Positions 23,876 to 32,645 of a stretch of 64,000 bases of DNA are shown piece after piece (position 1 is the first letter of the stretch; the number at the start of each line of letters is the position of its first letter). Location: assembly GCF_025567085.1 (NCBI RefSeq), contig NZ_JAOQJN010000002.1, positions 186,001 to 250,000 of the forward strand, given 5' to 3'. The DNA comes from Bovifimicola ammoniilytica. GTDB taxonomy: Bacteria > Bacillota > Clostridia > Lachnospirales > Lachnospiraceae. The position numbers and the translations under genes were made by a program. Below the pieces are notes generated by a model, which made no database searches, was not told where the DNA came from, and saw nothing but the letters and a program-made list of their open reading frames with translations.

Positions 23876-25660
23876 CTAAATTTCAGATTTGCCTCTGTGA
23901 TGTATGCTGTTTGTGGTGCCAGTGACACAAAATTCAAGAGAATCAGGATTAACAGGCTTGCACATCATAGAATAATTAGTGTGGTAAATAACGAAGCCCG
24001 GTGCGGCACCGTTAACACGTTTTAAGTTCTTTTTCTGTGTGTAGTCTATTTCGACTTTTTTCTGATTGCGTGATTTTGAATAATATGCAGCTAAACCACC
24101 TGCTAATTCATATATGTTATCAGGTAAATCAGGGTTTTCTGATTTAACGATTACATGTGAACCGGGTACACCTTTGGTATGGAACCACCAGTCATTACCG
24201 GAAGCAATTTTAAATGTAACTTCTTCGTTTTGAAAATTATTTTTACCAATATATATATCATATCCCTCAGGTAATCTAAGATGAATTGGTTTGTTTGTGA
24301 ATTTTGCTTTTTTATCAGAGGATTTTCTCTTAATATATCCATATTCAATTAACTCTTCACGTAGGGCTTTCAGGTCGTTTTCATCGGTTGCTATATCAAG
24401 TGATGTAGAGATTGATTCAAGGTGTTCAATTTCATTTTTAGTATCAATTACAATTTTTGAAAGTGCTTCATAAGTACGTTTGAGTTTACTGTATTTATCA
24501 AAATATTTCTTAGCATTTTCAAGTGCAGATAAATCAGGATTAAGAGGAATGGTTATCTCGGTATTATCGTAATAATTTAAACAGGTTAATTTCTTAGAAC
24601 CCTCTTCTAAACCATAACCATATGCAGTAAGTAATTCACCATATAACTTATATTTATCACGCTTTTTAGTGTCATCTAACTGCTTTAACTGTAAGTCGTA
24701 TTTTTTAGATTCTTTAGAAAACGCAGTAGTTACCACTTGTCTTAAATCAGAAGAACGTTTTCTTATACGCGTGATTAAATCTTTCTCAGCATAATATTTT
24801 TCAAGAACCTCACTTATAGATGAGAAGTATTTTGCATTGGAATTCTCATAAACCGAAAGAGGAAGAGCACTAAATTCCAAAGGTGCATCATCCTTATAAT
24901 ATATTACGGGTTTAAAATCAGAATTAATCACATCTGACATATAATTAGTGAAAATATTATATAAATGATATATTTCTGTATCATTTAGTGTGTTTGCAGG
25001 AATAGATGAATCTAAGCTTGCAAGATTAATAATATCCTCACTGACAATAGGACTTATACCCGTAATTGTCATATAGATTGCCTTAGAAATTGGCAATGCC
25101 TTACTTCGTATTGCTGTATCAAAATTGTTAAATTCAAGTTCAAGAGGGTTCAATTTCATATCAGCCATTGGAATAAAATATTCCCGTCCCGGTAAAACCT
25201 CTCGGACAGAACTCATTTGTGCATTAATATGTTTAATACTGTCAATTATGTGATTATTATCATCACAAAAGATAATGTTACTATGTTTGCCCATTAATTC
25301 AATGATTAGGACTTTTTTACATAAATCACCCATTTCGTTCAGATGCTCAATCTCTAAATTAATTACACGCTCAAGTCCGGGCTGATATATTCGTGTAATT
25401 CGTCCGTTGCTTATATGTTTTCTTAACAACATACAAAAACTTGGAGCAGTCAGAGGTGAGGGTTTATTCAAGCTTGTTAAATAGATAAGAGGCAAAGACG
25501 CACCTGCTGAAATCTGTAATCTGTATTGCTCTTTATTATTTTTTATGGTAAGAATTAATTCATCTTTTTCCGGCTGGGCAATTTTGAAAATTCTTCCGTT
25601 AATAAGTGTTTTATTTAATTCGGCAACAACTGCCGAAACTGTAATTCCATCAAAAGCCAT
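23876..25660 (-). CDS. Rqc2/RqcH-type NFACT protein (fibronectin-binding FbpA family)
   Basis: A 594-residue NFACT protein. Bacterial RqcH members bind stalled 50S subunits and add C-terminal alanine tails; older names call them fibronectin-binding FbpA. N-terminal NFACT-N begins MAFDGITVSAVVAEL, with the family LLRKHISNGRI region near 80. A long coiled-coil (about 285-435) follows, then the NFACT-R domain with YDIYIGKNNFQNEEVTFK near 478 and DWWFHTKGVPGSHV near 500. The start is placed at the ATG of MAFDG (25660); the ATG 12 bases earlier overlaps the GAGGAA ribosome site. That ribosome site is the end of a dispersed hairpin repeat. Confidence 0.9.
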   Translation of the reverse strand: MAFDGITVSAVVAELNKTLINGRIFKIAQPEKDELILTIKNNKEQYRLQISAGASLPLIYLTSLNKPSPLTAPSFCMLLRKHISNGRITRIYQPGLERVINLEIEHLNEMGDLCKKVLIIELMGKHSNIIFCDDNNHIIDSIKHINAQMSSVREVLPGREYFIPMADMKLNPLELEFNNFDTAIRSKALPISKAIYMTITGISPIVSEDIINLASLDSSIPANTLNDTEIYHLYNIFTNYMSDVINSDFKPVIYYKDDAPLEFSALPLSVYENSNAKYFSSISEVLEKYYAEKDLITRIRKRSSDLRQVVTTAFSKESKKYDLQLKQLDDTKKRDKYKLYGELLTAYGYGLEEGSKKLTCLNYYDNTEITIPLNPDLSALENAKKYFDKYSKLKRTYEALSKIVIDTKNEIEHLESISTSLDIATDENDLKALREELIEYGYIKRKSSDKKAKFTNKPIHLRLPEGYDIYIGKNNFQNEEVTFKIASGNDWWFHTKGVPGSHVIVKSENPDLPDNIYELAGGLAAYYSKSRNQKKVEIDYTQKKNLKRVNGAAPGFVIYHTNYSMMCKPVNPDSLEFCVTGTTNSIHHRGKSEI

Positions 25661-25661
25661 A

Positions 25662-25776
25662 ACATTCCTCATTTCTGAGCGACTTGCCTAGAAGAGGCGA
25701 TGAGAAATTCGCACAGGCAATTTCTCATCTGCCGTAAAAGCTATTTGCTTTCGCTCATAAACAAATAGTTGTGTAA
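25662..25776 (-). repeat. Dispersed hairpin-rich leader repeat, copy B
   Basis: Reverse orientation copy of the repeat at 12776-12891. Both hairpins are kept with different sequences (CTATTTG...CAAATAG at 25741-25768; GATGAGAAATT...AATTTCTCATC at 25699-25729), so the pairing, not just the sequence, is conserved. Shared blocks include GGCAGATGAGAAAT, CTCATCGC and AAGTCGCTC. It ends in AAATGAGGAATG, the ribosome site of the NFACT gene. The remaining space, to 25997, holds the yicC promoter and a small CTAAAATAC/GTATTTTTAG hairpin near 25925-25946. Confidence 0.7.
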
Positions 25777-25875
25777 AAAAGTGTATAATAAATTTGAAAT
25801 GTTTTCAAGGGGTAGTACAAAAGAATTATGTTTGTCATTATTTTTTGGATTTATCTGATATGCCTCAAGCAAACC

Positions 25876-25904
25876 TTGACGTTGTTTTTGAAATGTTTTA
25901 TAAT
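25876..25904 (+). promoter_or_regulatory. Promoter for the yicC-remA-gmk-rpoZ operon
   Basis: TTGACG at 25876-25881 and TATAAT at 25899-25904, exactly 17 bases apart. Confidence 0.8.
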
Positions 25905-25997
25905 AAAATTTAGCTTATTATTTCTAAAATACAATGTATTTTTAGAGTATGGCCTGATATGAGAACAGAATGAAAATGTAAATGATTGGAGAAGAAC

Positions 25998-26876
25998 ATG
26001 GTTAAGAGTATGACAGGCTTTGGAAGAAGCGAATTGTCTGAAAATAATAGAAAACTTACTATAGAAATGAAATCAGTTAACCACAGATATCTCGATGTTA
26101 ATATAAAATTACCTAAGAAATTTAATTTCTATGAGGCGTATTTGAGAAATCTGTTAAAACAGTATATTGAACGTGGAAAGGTCGATATATTTGTAACATA
26201 TGAGGATAACTCAGAGAGTAGCGAGACACTTTGTTATAATGGAGCACTTGCTAAGGAATATGCGAAATATATCGAGCAGATGGGCAGAGAATTAAAGATT
26301 GAGAATGATATAACGACTTCTGCACTTATTAAATGTCAGGATATCTTCGTTATGCAGGAGCAAAGCATTGCTGAAGAAGAATTAGAAAAAATGCTTAATA
26401 GAGTATTCTGTGAGGCAGCAGAGAATTTTGTTAAGACCAGAGAGACAGAGGGTGAGAATCTTAAGACAGACATACTTGCTAAACTAGATGAAATGTCTAA
26501 ATATGTTGAGTTTATAGAGGAACGTTCACCTAAGATTATTGCAGAATATAGAGAAAAATTAGAAACTAAAATCAAAGAATTACTAGACAACAGTCAGATT
26601 GATGACAGCAGAATAGTTACTGAAGTTACAATTTTTGCTGATAAGATATGCGTTGATGAAGAGATAGTCAGACTTAAGAGCCATATAGATGGAATGAAGA
26701 AATCACTTATAGATGGTGGCGCAATAGGAAGAAAGTTGGATTTTGTAGCTCAGGAGATGAATAGAGAAGCTAATACCATTCTTTCTAAGACAACAGATTT
26801 AGAAATTACAGATATTGGAATAGAACTTAAAACATCAATTGAAAAAATACGTGAACAGATACAAAATATAGAGTAA
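25998..26876 (+). CDS. yicC: YicC family endoribonuclease-like protein
   Basis: A 292-residue protein with the diagnostic YicC start VKSMTGFGRSE and MKSVNHRYLDVNIKLP near 26-41, and the C-terminal DUF1732 block with GRKLDFVAQEMNREANTI near 244-261. E. coli YicC has been linked to RNA degradation; the role in Firmicutes is not settled. The ATG at 25998 follows GGAG by 6 bases and is preferred over an upstream TTG. It begins the conserved yicC-remA-gmk-rpoZ cluster. Confidence 0.93.
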   Translation: MVKSMTGFGRSELSENNRKLTIEMKSVNHRYLDVNIKLPKKFNFYEAYLRNLLKQYIERGKVDIFVTYEDNSESSETLCYNGALAKEYAKYIEQMGRELKIENDITTSALIKCQDIFVMQEQSIAEEELEKMLNRVFCEAAENFVKTRETEGENLKTDILAKLDEMSKYVEFIEERSPKIIAEYREKLETKIKELLDNSQIDDSRIVTEVTIFADKICVDEEIVRLKSHIDGMKKSLIDGGAIGRKLDFVAQEMNREANTILSKTTDLEITDIGIELKTSIEKIREQIQNIE

Positions 26877-26917
26877 TATATGTTGACTATTTTCAAAAAA
26901 ATATATAGAATAGGGTG

Positions 26918-27196
26918 ATGAATTTGCATAAGATGCTTAATATAGGATATGGAAATGTTGTGAATTCAAAGAAAGTAGTTGCAGTTGTCAGCCCTGATTC
27001 GGCACCTGTTAAGAGGCTGATTCAGAATTCTAAAGACGAGGGCATAGCTATAGATGCTACACAGGGAAGAAAGACAAAATCTGTTATTATTACTGACAGT
27101 AACTATATTATATTGTCGGCATTGGTGCCTGATACGATAGCAGGACGATTTAATGAAAGTATAATGCAGGGAAAGGAAGATAATAATGAAGAATAA
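26918..27196 (+). CDS. remA: RemA/DUF370-like DNA-binding regulator
   Basis: A small protein of about 92 residues matching RemA, which in Bacillus activates biofilm-matrix and osmoprotection genes by binding DNA as an oligomeric ring. Conserved blocks: MLNIGYGNVV, VVSPDSAPVKRLIQ, IDATQGRKTKSVIITDS and SALVPDTIAGRF. The start is uncertain: ATG at 26918, or a TTG at 26924 which has AGGGTGA at ideal distance and would match the family's usual N-terminus better. Its location between yicC and gmk is typical, and it overlaps gmk by 11 bases. Confidence 0.9.
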   Translation: MNLHKMLNIGYGNVVNSKKVVAVVSPDSAPVKRLIQNSKDEGIAIDATQGRKTKSVIITDSNYIILSALVPDTIAGRFNESIMQGKEDNNEE

Positions 27197-27818
27197 AGGC
27201 GTACTTACTATTATTTCAGGTTTCTCGGGCGTAGGTAAAGGTACACTTGTTAAAATGCTTCTTGAGAAATATGATAATTATGCACTTTCTATATCAGCAA
27301 CTACCAGAGAACCACGAGTTGGCGAACAGGACGGTGTGAATTACTTTTTCATAACTAAAGATGAGTTTGAGAAGAAAATTGATAACAAAGAATTACTTGA
27401 ATATGCACAATATGTTGGTAATTATTATGGAACACCCAGAAGATACGTTGAAGAACAGCTTAATAATGGCAAAGATGTTCTGTTAGAAATTGAGATTCAG
27501 GGTGCTATGCAGATTAAAGAGATAATGCCTGATGCAATGACTATATTTGTAATGCCACCTGATGCTAAGACGTTAAAAGAGCGTTTAGTAGGAAGAGGCA
27601 CTGAGAGTATGGAAGTTATAGACGAAAGACTTAAAAGAGCTGTTGTTGAGTCTCAAGGCATTGAGAAATATGATAATATTTTAGTAAATGATGATTTAGA
27701 AGAAAGTGTTAAAGAGTTGCATTCAATTATTCAGGCGAGCCATAACAGTTCGTTTAGAAATATAGATTTTATAAAAGAGATAAGAGAAGATATAAAGGTC
27801 TTTTCGAAAGGAGAATAA
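27186..27818 (+). CDS. gmk: Guanylate kinase
   Basis: Phosphorylates GMP to GDP with ATP; essential for nucleotide supply. P-loop GFSGVGKGT at residues 12-20, GMP-binding block SATTREPRVGEQDGVNYFF near 38-56, and LLEIEIQGAMQIKE near 100-113. The length (210 aa) is normal. The ATG lies inside the end of remA with GGAAG 8 bases upstream. It is followed after 3 bases by rpoZ. Confidence 0.96.
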   Translation: MKNKGVLTIISGFSGVGKGTLVKMLLEKYDNYALSISATTREPRVGEQDGVNYFFITKDEFEKKIDNKELLEYAQYVGNYYGTPRRYVEEQLNNGKDVLLEIEIQGAMQIKEIMPDAMTIFVMPPDAKTLKERLVGRGTESMEVIDERLKRAVVESQGIEKYDNILVNDDLEESVKELHSIIQASHNSSFRNIDFIKEIREDIKVFSKGE

Positions 27819-27821
27819 AAT

Positions 27822-28064
27822 ATGTTACACCCATCTTACACAGATTTAATGGAAGTTGTTAATAGCGAGGTAGAACCAGGAGAACAGCCAGTAGTACAGA
27901 GCAGATATTCGATTGTAATGGCTACTTCAAAAAGAGCAAGACAGATTATTGCAGGAGAGGAACCATTAGTAAATGGTTGTGGAAAGAAACCTCTTTCAAT
28001 TGCAGTTGAGGAACTTTATAAATCAAAAATCAGAATAACAGGTGACGACGAAGAGGAAATTTAA
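27822..28064 (+). CDS. rpoZ: RNA polymerase omega subunit
   Basis: An 80-residue omega subunit, an assembly factor of RNA polymerase. The typical block RYSIVMATSKRARQI at about 27-41 is followed by KPLSIAVEELYKSKI, the usual C-terminal helix. AAAGGAG precedes the ATG. It directly follows gmk, the standard arrangement in Firmicutes, and is followed 6 bases later by rimO. Confidence 0.95.
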   Translation: MLHPSYTDLMEVVNSEVEPGEQPVVQSRYSIVMATSKRARQIIAGEEPLVNGCGKKPLSIAVEELYKSKIRITGDDEEEI

Positions 28065-28070
28065 TTATTT

Positions 28071-29414
28071 ATGAGTAATGATAGCAATAAGATGAAGATT
28101 TTGTTTATATCTTTAGGCTGCGATAAGAATCTTGTGGATTCAGAGGAGATGTTAGGGTTGCTTAATCGTGAACATTTTGAATTCACAGATGATGAAAGTG
28201 AGGCTGATGTAATAGTTATTAATACCTGCTGCTTTGTAAATGATGCAAAAGAGGAAAGTGTTAATACTATCTTACAGATGGCTGAGTATCGTAAAAGTGG
28301 CAGTTGCAAGGCACTAATTGTTACAGGTTGTCTGGCCCAGAGGTATAAGACAGAAATTTCAGATGAAATACCTGAGGTAGATGCGATTCTTGGAACAAGT
28401 TCATATGACAAGATTGTAGATGCAGTAAAGAGTACAATTTGTGGAGAAAAATATGAAAAATTTAATCCATTAGATGAACTTATTGTAGAAGAAAGCGAAA
28501 GGGTCGTTACTACAGGAGGTCATTATGCATATATTAAGATTGCAGAAGGCTGTAATAAATGTTGCACGTATTGTATTATTCCAAAGATAAGAGGAAGATA
28601 CAGAAGTGTACCAGAGGAAGACATTCTTAAAACGGCAGAGAAGCTTGTTGAAAATGGTGCAAAGGAACTTATACTTGTTGCGCAGGAGACAACACTTTAT
28701 GGTGTTGATTTATATGGCAGAAAGATGTTGCCTGATTTGCTTAAAAAGATTTGTAAGATTCCGGGACTTATATGGGTAAGAATTTTATATTGTTATCCTG
28801 AAGAGATTACTGATGAACTTATAGAGGTTATGAAGAATGAACCTAAAGTCTGTCATTATATTGATATGCCAATCCAGCATGCAAGTGACAAGATCCTGAA
28901 AGCAATGGGACGACGTACAAACAGAGTAGAATTAACTGAGAGAATATTAAAAATTAGAAAAGAGATTCCTGATATTGTTCTTAGAACAACATTAATTTCA
29001 GGCTTTCCGGGTGAGACAGAAGAAGATCATGAAGAGATGCTTGATTTTGTTGACGAGATGGAATTTGAACGCTTAGGTGTATTTGCATATTCGCCTGAGG
29101 AAGATACGGCAGCAGCCGAGATGCCTGATCAGATAGATGAAGATATTAAGATTAAGAGAAGAAATGAAATTATGGAATTACAGCAGGAGATTGCATTTGA
29201 GAACGCTGAGAACATGATAGGCAGAGATTTGCTTGTTATGATAGAGGGAAAAGTTGTTGATGAAAATGCATATGTAGGAAGAACATATATGGATTGTCCT
29301 AATGTTGATGGAAATATCTTTATTACGACTGATGAGGAACTGATTACAGGTGACTTTGTAAAAGTTAAAGTAACAGGTGCAGCAGAATATGATCTCATTG
29401 GCGAGATTATATAA
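28071..29414 (+). CDS. rimO: Ribosomal protein S12 methylthiotransferase
   Basis: Radical-SAM enzyme that methylthiolates Asp of ribosomal protein S12. The 447 residues show the N-terminal UPF0004 domain (SLGCDKNLVDSEEMLG; cluster cysteines in LGCD, TCCF and GCLAQR), the radical-SAM CxxxCxxC cluster at C161, C165 and C168 in CNKCCTYCIIPKIRGRY, and a C-terminal TRAM domain. CDKNLVDSE is the RimO-type signature and separates it from MiaB, which reads CQMN. It is 6 bases after rpoZ and part of the same transcript. Confidence 0.95.
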   Translation: MSNDSNKMKILFISLGCDKNLVDSEEMLGLLNREHFEFTDDESEADVIVINTCCFVNDAKEESVNTILQMAEYRKSGSCKALIVTGCLAQRYKTEISDEIPEVDAILGTSSYDKIVDAVKSTICGEKYEKFNPLDELIVEESERVVTTGGHYAYIKIAEGCNKCCTYCIIPKIRGRYRSVPEEDILKTAEKLVENGAKELILVAQETTLYGVDLYGRKMLPDLLKKICKIPGLIWVRILYCYPEEITDELIEVMKNEPKVCHYIDMPIQHASDKILKAMGRRTNRVELTERILKIRKEIPDIVLRTTLISGFPGETEEDHEEMLDFVDEMEFERLGVFAYSPEEDTAAAEMPDQIDEDIKIKRRNEIMELQQEIAFENAENMIGRDLLVMIEGKVVDENAYVGRTYMDCPNVDGNIFITTDEELITGDFVKVKVTGAAEYDLIGEII

Positions 29415-29451
29415 TTAATCAAAAAAATATACGGAAAGGTAGAATAATGAG

Positions 29452-30000
29452 ATGAATTTACCTAATAAATTAACGATGTTCAGAGTCTTTATGATTCCAT
29501 TTTTTGTTATATTTATGTTAGTGAATGTGACAGGTGAATATGATAAATATATTGCTGTTGCCATATTCATTATTGCAAGTCTTACAGATATGTTAGACGG
29601 AAAAATTGCCAGAAAATATAATCTGGTAACTAATTTTGGAAAGTTTATGGATCCATTAGCAGATAAATTGCTAGTTTGTTCGGCACTTATCTGTTTAATC
29701 GGTGATAAATTACAGGCATGGATTGTGATTGTAATTATCAGCAGAGAACTGATTATCAGTGGTTTCAGAACAATTGCAGCAGATAATGGAGTAGTTATAG
29801 CAGCAAGCTGGTGGGGAAAATATAAGACAACATCGCAGATGCTTATGATAATAATTATGATTGTGAATCTTAATTATAGCTGGTATGGAACATTAGAATA
29901 TGTATTTATATATCTGTCACTTGTTCTTACAATTATCTCACTTGTAGATTATCTTGTTAAGAATAGACAGGTGCTTGTAGATGGAAGCACAGGTAAATAA
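29452..30000 (+). CDS. pgsA: CDP-diacylglycerol-glycerol-3-phosphate phosphatidyltransferase
   Basis: Makes phosphatidylglycerol-phosphate, the committed step to phosphatidylglycerol. A 182-residue membrane protein with about four to five membrane segments and the CDP-alcohol phosphotransferase motif DMLDGKIARKYNLVTNFG continuing to DPLADK (residues about 45-70), carrying all the conserved aspartates. It begins MNLPNKLTMFR, typical for PgsA. GAAAGG lies upstream. The next gene starts immediately after its stop codon. Confidence 0.95.
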   Translation: MNLPNKLTMFRVFMIPFFVIFMLVNVTGEYDKYIAVAIFIIASLTDMLDGKIARKYNLVTNFGKFMDPLADKLLVCSALICLIGDKLQAWIVIVIISRELIISGFRTIAADNGVVIAASWWGKYKTTSQMLMIIIMIVNLNYSWYGTLEYVFIYLSLVLTIISLVDYLVKNRQVLVDGSTGK

Positions 30001-30471
30001 ATGATGGAAGAGAAAATTGTCAGATTTCTAAATGAACATAATATGATGATAACAACTGTGGAGTCATGTACAGGCGGACTTATAGCAGCAAGGCTTGTAA
30101 ATGTATCAGGTGCATCGAATGTGTTTAGCGAAGGATATATTACGTATTCAGAAGATGCAAAAGCTAAAATGGTAGGTGTCAATCCTGAAACTATAAAAAA
30201 ATACAACGTGGTAAGTGAAGAGGTCGCATATGAGATGGCATCAGGTGGTGCTAAAACCGCAAATGCAGATGTGGCTGTATCAGTTACTGGAGTTGCAGGA
30301 CCACTTGGAGGAACGAAAGATATTCCAGTTGGAACAGTATGCATAGGTGTATATTATAAAAACAAAGTTATAACAGAAAAGTTCCTGTTTAATGGAGATA
30401 GATTACAGGTTAGGAACCAGGCTGTGGATAAGGCATTAGAAATGGTCTGGAATGAATTTAACAATAGATAA
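30001..30471 (+). CDS. CinA C-terminal domain protein (NMN amidohydrolase, PncC-like)
   Basis: A 156-residue stand-alone CinA-C domain, the pyridine-nucleotide-salvage enzyme PncC that deamidates nicotinamide mononucleotide. Conserved blocks: TVESCTGGLIAARL near residue 19, SNVFSEGYITYSEDAK near 39 and VTGVAGPLGGT near 94. The N-terminal CinA domain found in larger homologues is absent. There are two adjacent ATGs with no gap from pgsA. CinA family genes commonly sit between pgsA and recA in Firmicutes, as here. Confidence 0.9.
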   Translation: MMEEKIVRFLNEHNMMITTVESCTGGLIAARLVNVSGASNVFSEGYITYSEDAKAKMVGVNPETIKKYNVVSEEVAYEMASGGAKTANADVAVSVTGVAGPLGGTKDIPVGTVCIGVYYKNKVITEKFLFNGDRLQVRNQAVDKALEMVWNEFNNR

Positions 30472-30515
30472 GATAATATAAATGATAATAAATTATATAT
30501 AATAAAATTTCGAAT

Positions 30516-30582
30516 AATATTTTCGGCTCTATATAGTGTATCTTAAATGTACATACACCATATTGAGCCGAAAATATTTTAT
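30516..30582 (+). terminator. Strong terminator after the yicC-cinA operon
   Basis: AATATTTTCGGCTC pairs with GAGCCGAAAATATT (with inner AGTGTAT/ATACAC pairing) followed by TT-rich sequence. The remaining leader up to recA holds two promoters and a LexA box. Confidence 0.85.
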
Positions 30583-30673
30583 ATTATATGGATTAAGATA
30601 TGTTTTATACTTCAAATGTGATACAAAGGATATGCCTGCTAAAAAATCACAAAATAAAAAGTTAAATTACATA

Positions 30674-30702
30674 TTGACAAAAAATAATAAATATCATATA
30701 TT
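30674..30702 (+). promoter_or_regulatory. recA upstream promoter (P1)
   Basis: TTGACA at 30674-30679 and TATATT at 30697-30702, 17-base spacer. It lies 67 bases upstream of the second recA promoter and has no LexA box of its own, so it may give basal expression. Confidence 0.65.
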
Positions 30703-30740
30703 ATATATAAAATAATCCATGGAATATAGATAAAAATAAG

Positions 30741-30769
30741 TTGACAAATATTAGTTAATATTATATTAT
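30741..30769 (+). promoter_or_regulatory. recA proximal promoter (P2)
   Basis: TTGACA at 30741-30746 and TATTAT at 30764-30769, 17-base spacer; the LexA box begins 10 bases after the -10. Confidence 0.75.
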
Positions 30770-30778
30770 ATTTAAAGA

Positions 30779-30792
30779 CGAACATTAGTTCG
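30779..30792. promoter_or_regulatory. LexA (Cheo) box at recA
   Basis: CGAACATTAGTTCG matches the Firmicute SOS box CGAAC-N4-GTTCG. It covers the likely transcription start of P2, which implies SOS repression. Confidence 0.9.
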
Positions 30793-30812
30793 ATTAGACG
30801 GAGGTATTATTT

Positions 30813-31865
30813 ATGGATAACAGTGAAAAACTAAAAGCATTGGAATCAGCAATTTCACAGATAGAGAAACAGCATGGTAAAGGTTCGGTTATGAAGTTAG
30901 GAGATCCTAAGTCAACCATGAATATAGAGACAGTACCTACAGGTTCATTAAGTCTTGACCTTGCACTTGGTCTTGGTGGAGTTCCTAAGGGAAGAATTAT
31001 TGAGGTATATGGACCTGAATCAAGTGGTAAGACAACAGTTGCATTACATATGATAGCAGAAGTCCAGAAGAGGGGTGGAATTGCAGGCTTCATAGATGCT
31101 GAACATGCACTTGACCCGGTTTATGCTAAAGCTATTGGAGTTGATGTGGATAATTTATATATATCACAACCGGATTTTGGTGAGCAGGCATTAGAGATTG
31201 CAGAGACATTTGTTCGTTCAGGTGCTGTTGATATTGTGATTGTCGACTCGGTTGCAGCACTTGTACCTAAGGCAGAAATTGATGGTGATATGGGCGATTC
31301 CCACATCGGATTACAGGCACGACTTATGTCTCAGGCACTTAGAAAATTAACGGCAGTTATAAGCAAGTCTAATTGTATTGTGGTATTTATTAACCAGTTA
31401 AGAGAGAAAGTTGGTGTAATGTTTGGTAATCCGGAGACAACAACCGGCGGTAGAGCATTAAAATTCTATGCATCAATAAGATTAGATGTAAGAAGAATTG
31501 AGACATTAAAGCAGGGTGGAGAAATAGTTGGAAACAGAGCAAAAGTTAAAGTTGTTAAGAATAAGGTTGCGCCACCATTTAAGGAAGCTGAATTCGATAT
31601 TATGTTTGGTAAAGGAATCTCAAAAGAGGGTGATATACTTGATCTTGCAGCTAACTGTGGAATAGTTTCTAAGAGTGGAGCATGGTATGCATACAATGGT
31701 GATAAGATTGGCCAGGGTAGAGAGAATGCTAAACTTACTTTGCTTAATAATCCTGAATTAATGGAAGAGATTGAGAAAGCAGTAAGAGAAAAATATGCGT
31801 TAAATTCCAGTGGAGAGACTGAGAGAGAGAATGCTTCTAAGGAAACAGATGAATCGGAAGAATAG
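30813..31865 (+). CDS. recA: Recombinase RecA
   Basis: Strand-exchange protein and SOS co-protease. The 350 residues include Walker A GPESSGKTT at 67-75, Walker B VDIVIVDSVAAL near 141, loop L2 in FINQLREKVGVMFGNPETTTGG near 195 (split across the motif) and the usual KAEIDGDMGD. The acidic C-terminal tail ends EETDESEE-like. GGAGG lies 9 bases before the ATG. It is followed after 2 bases by recX, and a LexA box lies upstream. Confidence 0.99.
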   Translation: MDNSEKLKALESAISQIEKQHGKGSVMKLGDPKSTMNIETVPTGSLSLDLALGLGGVPKGRIIEVYGPESSGKTTVALHMIAEVQKRGGIAGFIDAEHALDPVYAKAIGVDVDNLYISQPDFGEQALEIAETFVRSGAVDIVIVDSVAALVPKAEIDGDMGDSHIGLQARLMSQALRKLTAVISKSNCIVVFINQLREKVGVMFGNPETTTGGRALKFYASIRLDVRRIETLKQGGEIVGNRAKVKVVKNKVAPPFKEAEFDIMFGKGISKEGDILDLAANCGIVSKSGAWYAYNGDKIGQGRENAKLTLLNNPELMEEIEKAVREKYALNSSGETERENASKETDESEE

Positions 31866-31867
31866 AT

Positions 31868-32491
31868 ATGATTGTAACAGATATTGTCAGAACGGATAAG
31901 AAGAAAAGTTTAATATACATTGATTACGAGAAAGCATTTTCACTATATAATAGTGAGATTACGAGATTGGGTATAGAAACGGATAAAGAGCTTGATAGCA
32001 CTTCGTATAATGAGATTATGAATGATATTCTACCTGAAAGATGCAGGGAACGTGCAGTGTATATATTAAAAGATTCAGACAAATCAGAATTTATATTGCG
32101 GGATAAACTGTCTAAGGGCGGTTATCCCGCAATTATAATAGATAAAGTAATAGCTGATTTTAAGGAATATAACTATATAGATGATGAAAGATATGTGAAA
32201 AATTACGTCAAATATAACATTTCAGCAAAGAGTAAGTCTAGAATTATTAATGAATTATATGCAAAGGGAATTTGCAAAACTTTAATTAGCAAAGCATTTG
32301 ATGAGTATGAAGATGAGGATATTAATGAAGTCCAGTATGAATTGGTCAAGAAAGAATTTCTAAAAAAAAGATATGATTTTCTTGGAGATGATAAGAATCT
32401 TCTTAATAAAATTATAACTGCACTAATGCGTAAAGGATTTAAATACGATGATATAATGCAAGTTTATTATGAGCTTAAGAGAGAAAACTGA
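31868..32491 (+). CDS. recX: RecX regulatory protein
   Basis: Binds RecA filaments and limits or modulates their activity. A 207-residue helical protein with the three-helix RecX repeats: SEFILRDKLSKGGYP near 75, FKEYNYIDDERYVKNYV near 98, and the ELYAKGICKTLISKAF and ITALMRKGFKYDDI repeats. The N-terminal ~55 residues resemble the extended form seen in clostridia. It lies 2 bases after recA, the common co-transcribed arrangement that keeps the two in balance. Confidence 0.92.
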   Translation: MIVTDIVRTDKKKSLIYIDYEKAFSLYNSEITRLGIETDKELDSTSYNEIMNDILPERCRERAVYILKDSDKSEFILRDKLSKGGYPAIIIDKVIADFKEYNYIDDERYVKNYVKYNISAKSKSRIINELYAKGICKTLISKAFDEYEDEDINEVQYELVKKEFLKKRYDFLGDDKNLLNKIITALMRKGFKYDDIMQVYYELKREN

Positions 32492-32569
32492 TTATCAGAA
32501 AATTATACAAAAAACAATTGAGATTTTTCTTCTTTTATATCAAAATGCATATGAAAATGTGAACTTTAC

Positions 32570-32598
32570 TTGACATAATTCTAAAAACAGTATAAAAT
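32570..32598 (+). promoter_or_regulatory. Promoter for the RNase Y gene
   Basis: TTGACA at 32570-32575 and TAAAAT at 32593-32598 with a 17-base spacer (or TATAAA at 32591 with 15). Confidence 0.7.
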
Positions 32599-32645
32599 TT
32601 ATATGTTGTGATTGTACAATGAAAACTAAATAAGGAGGTGCTCCT

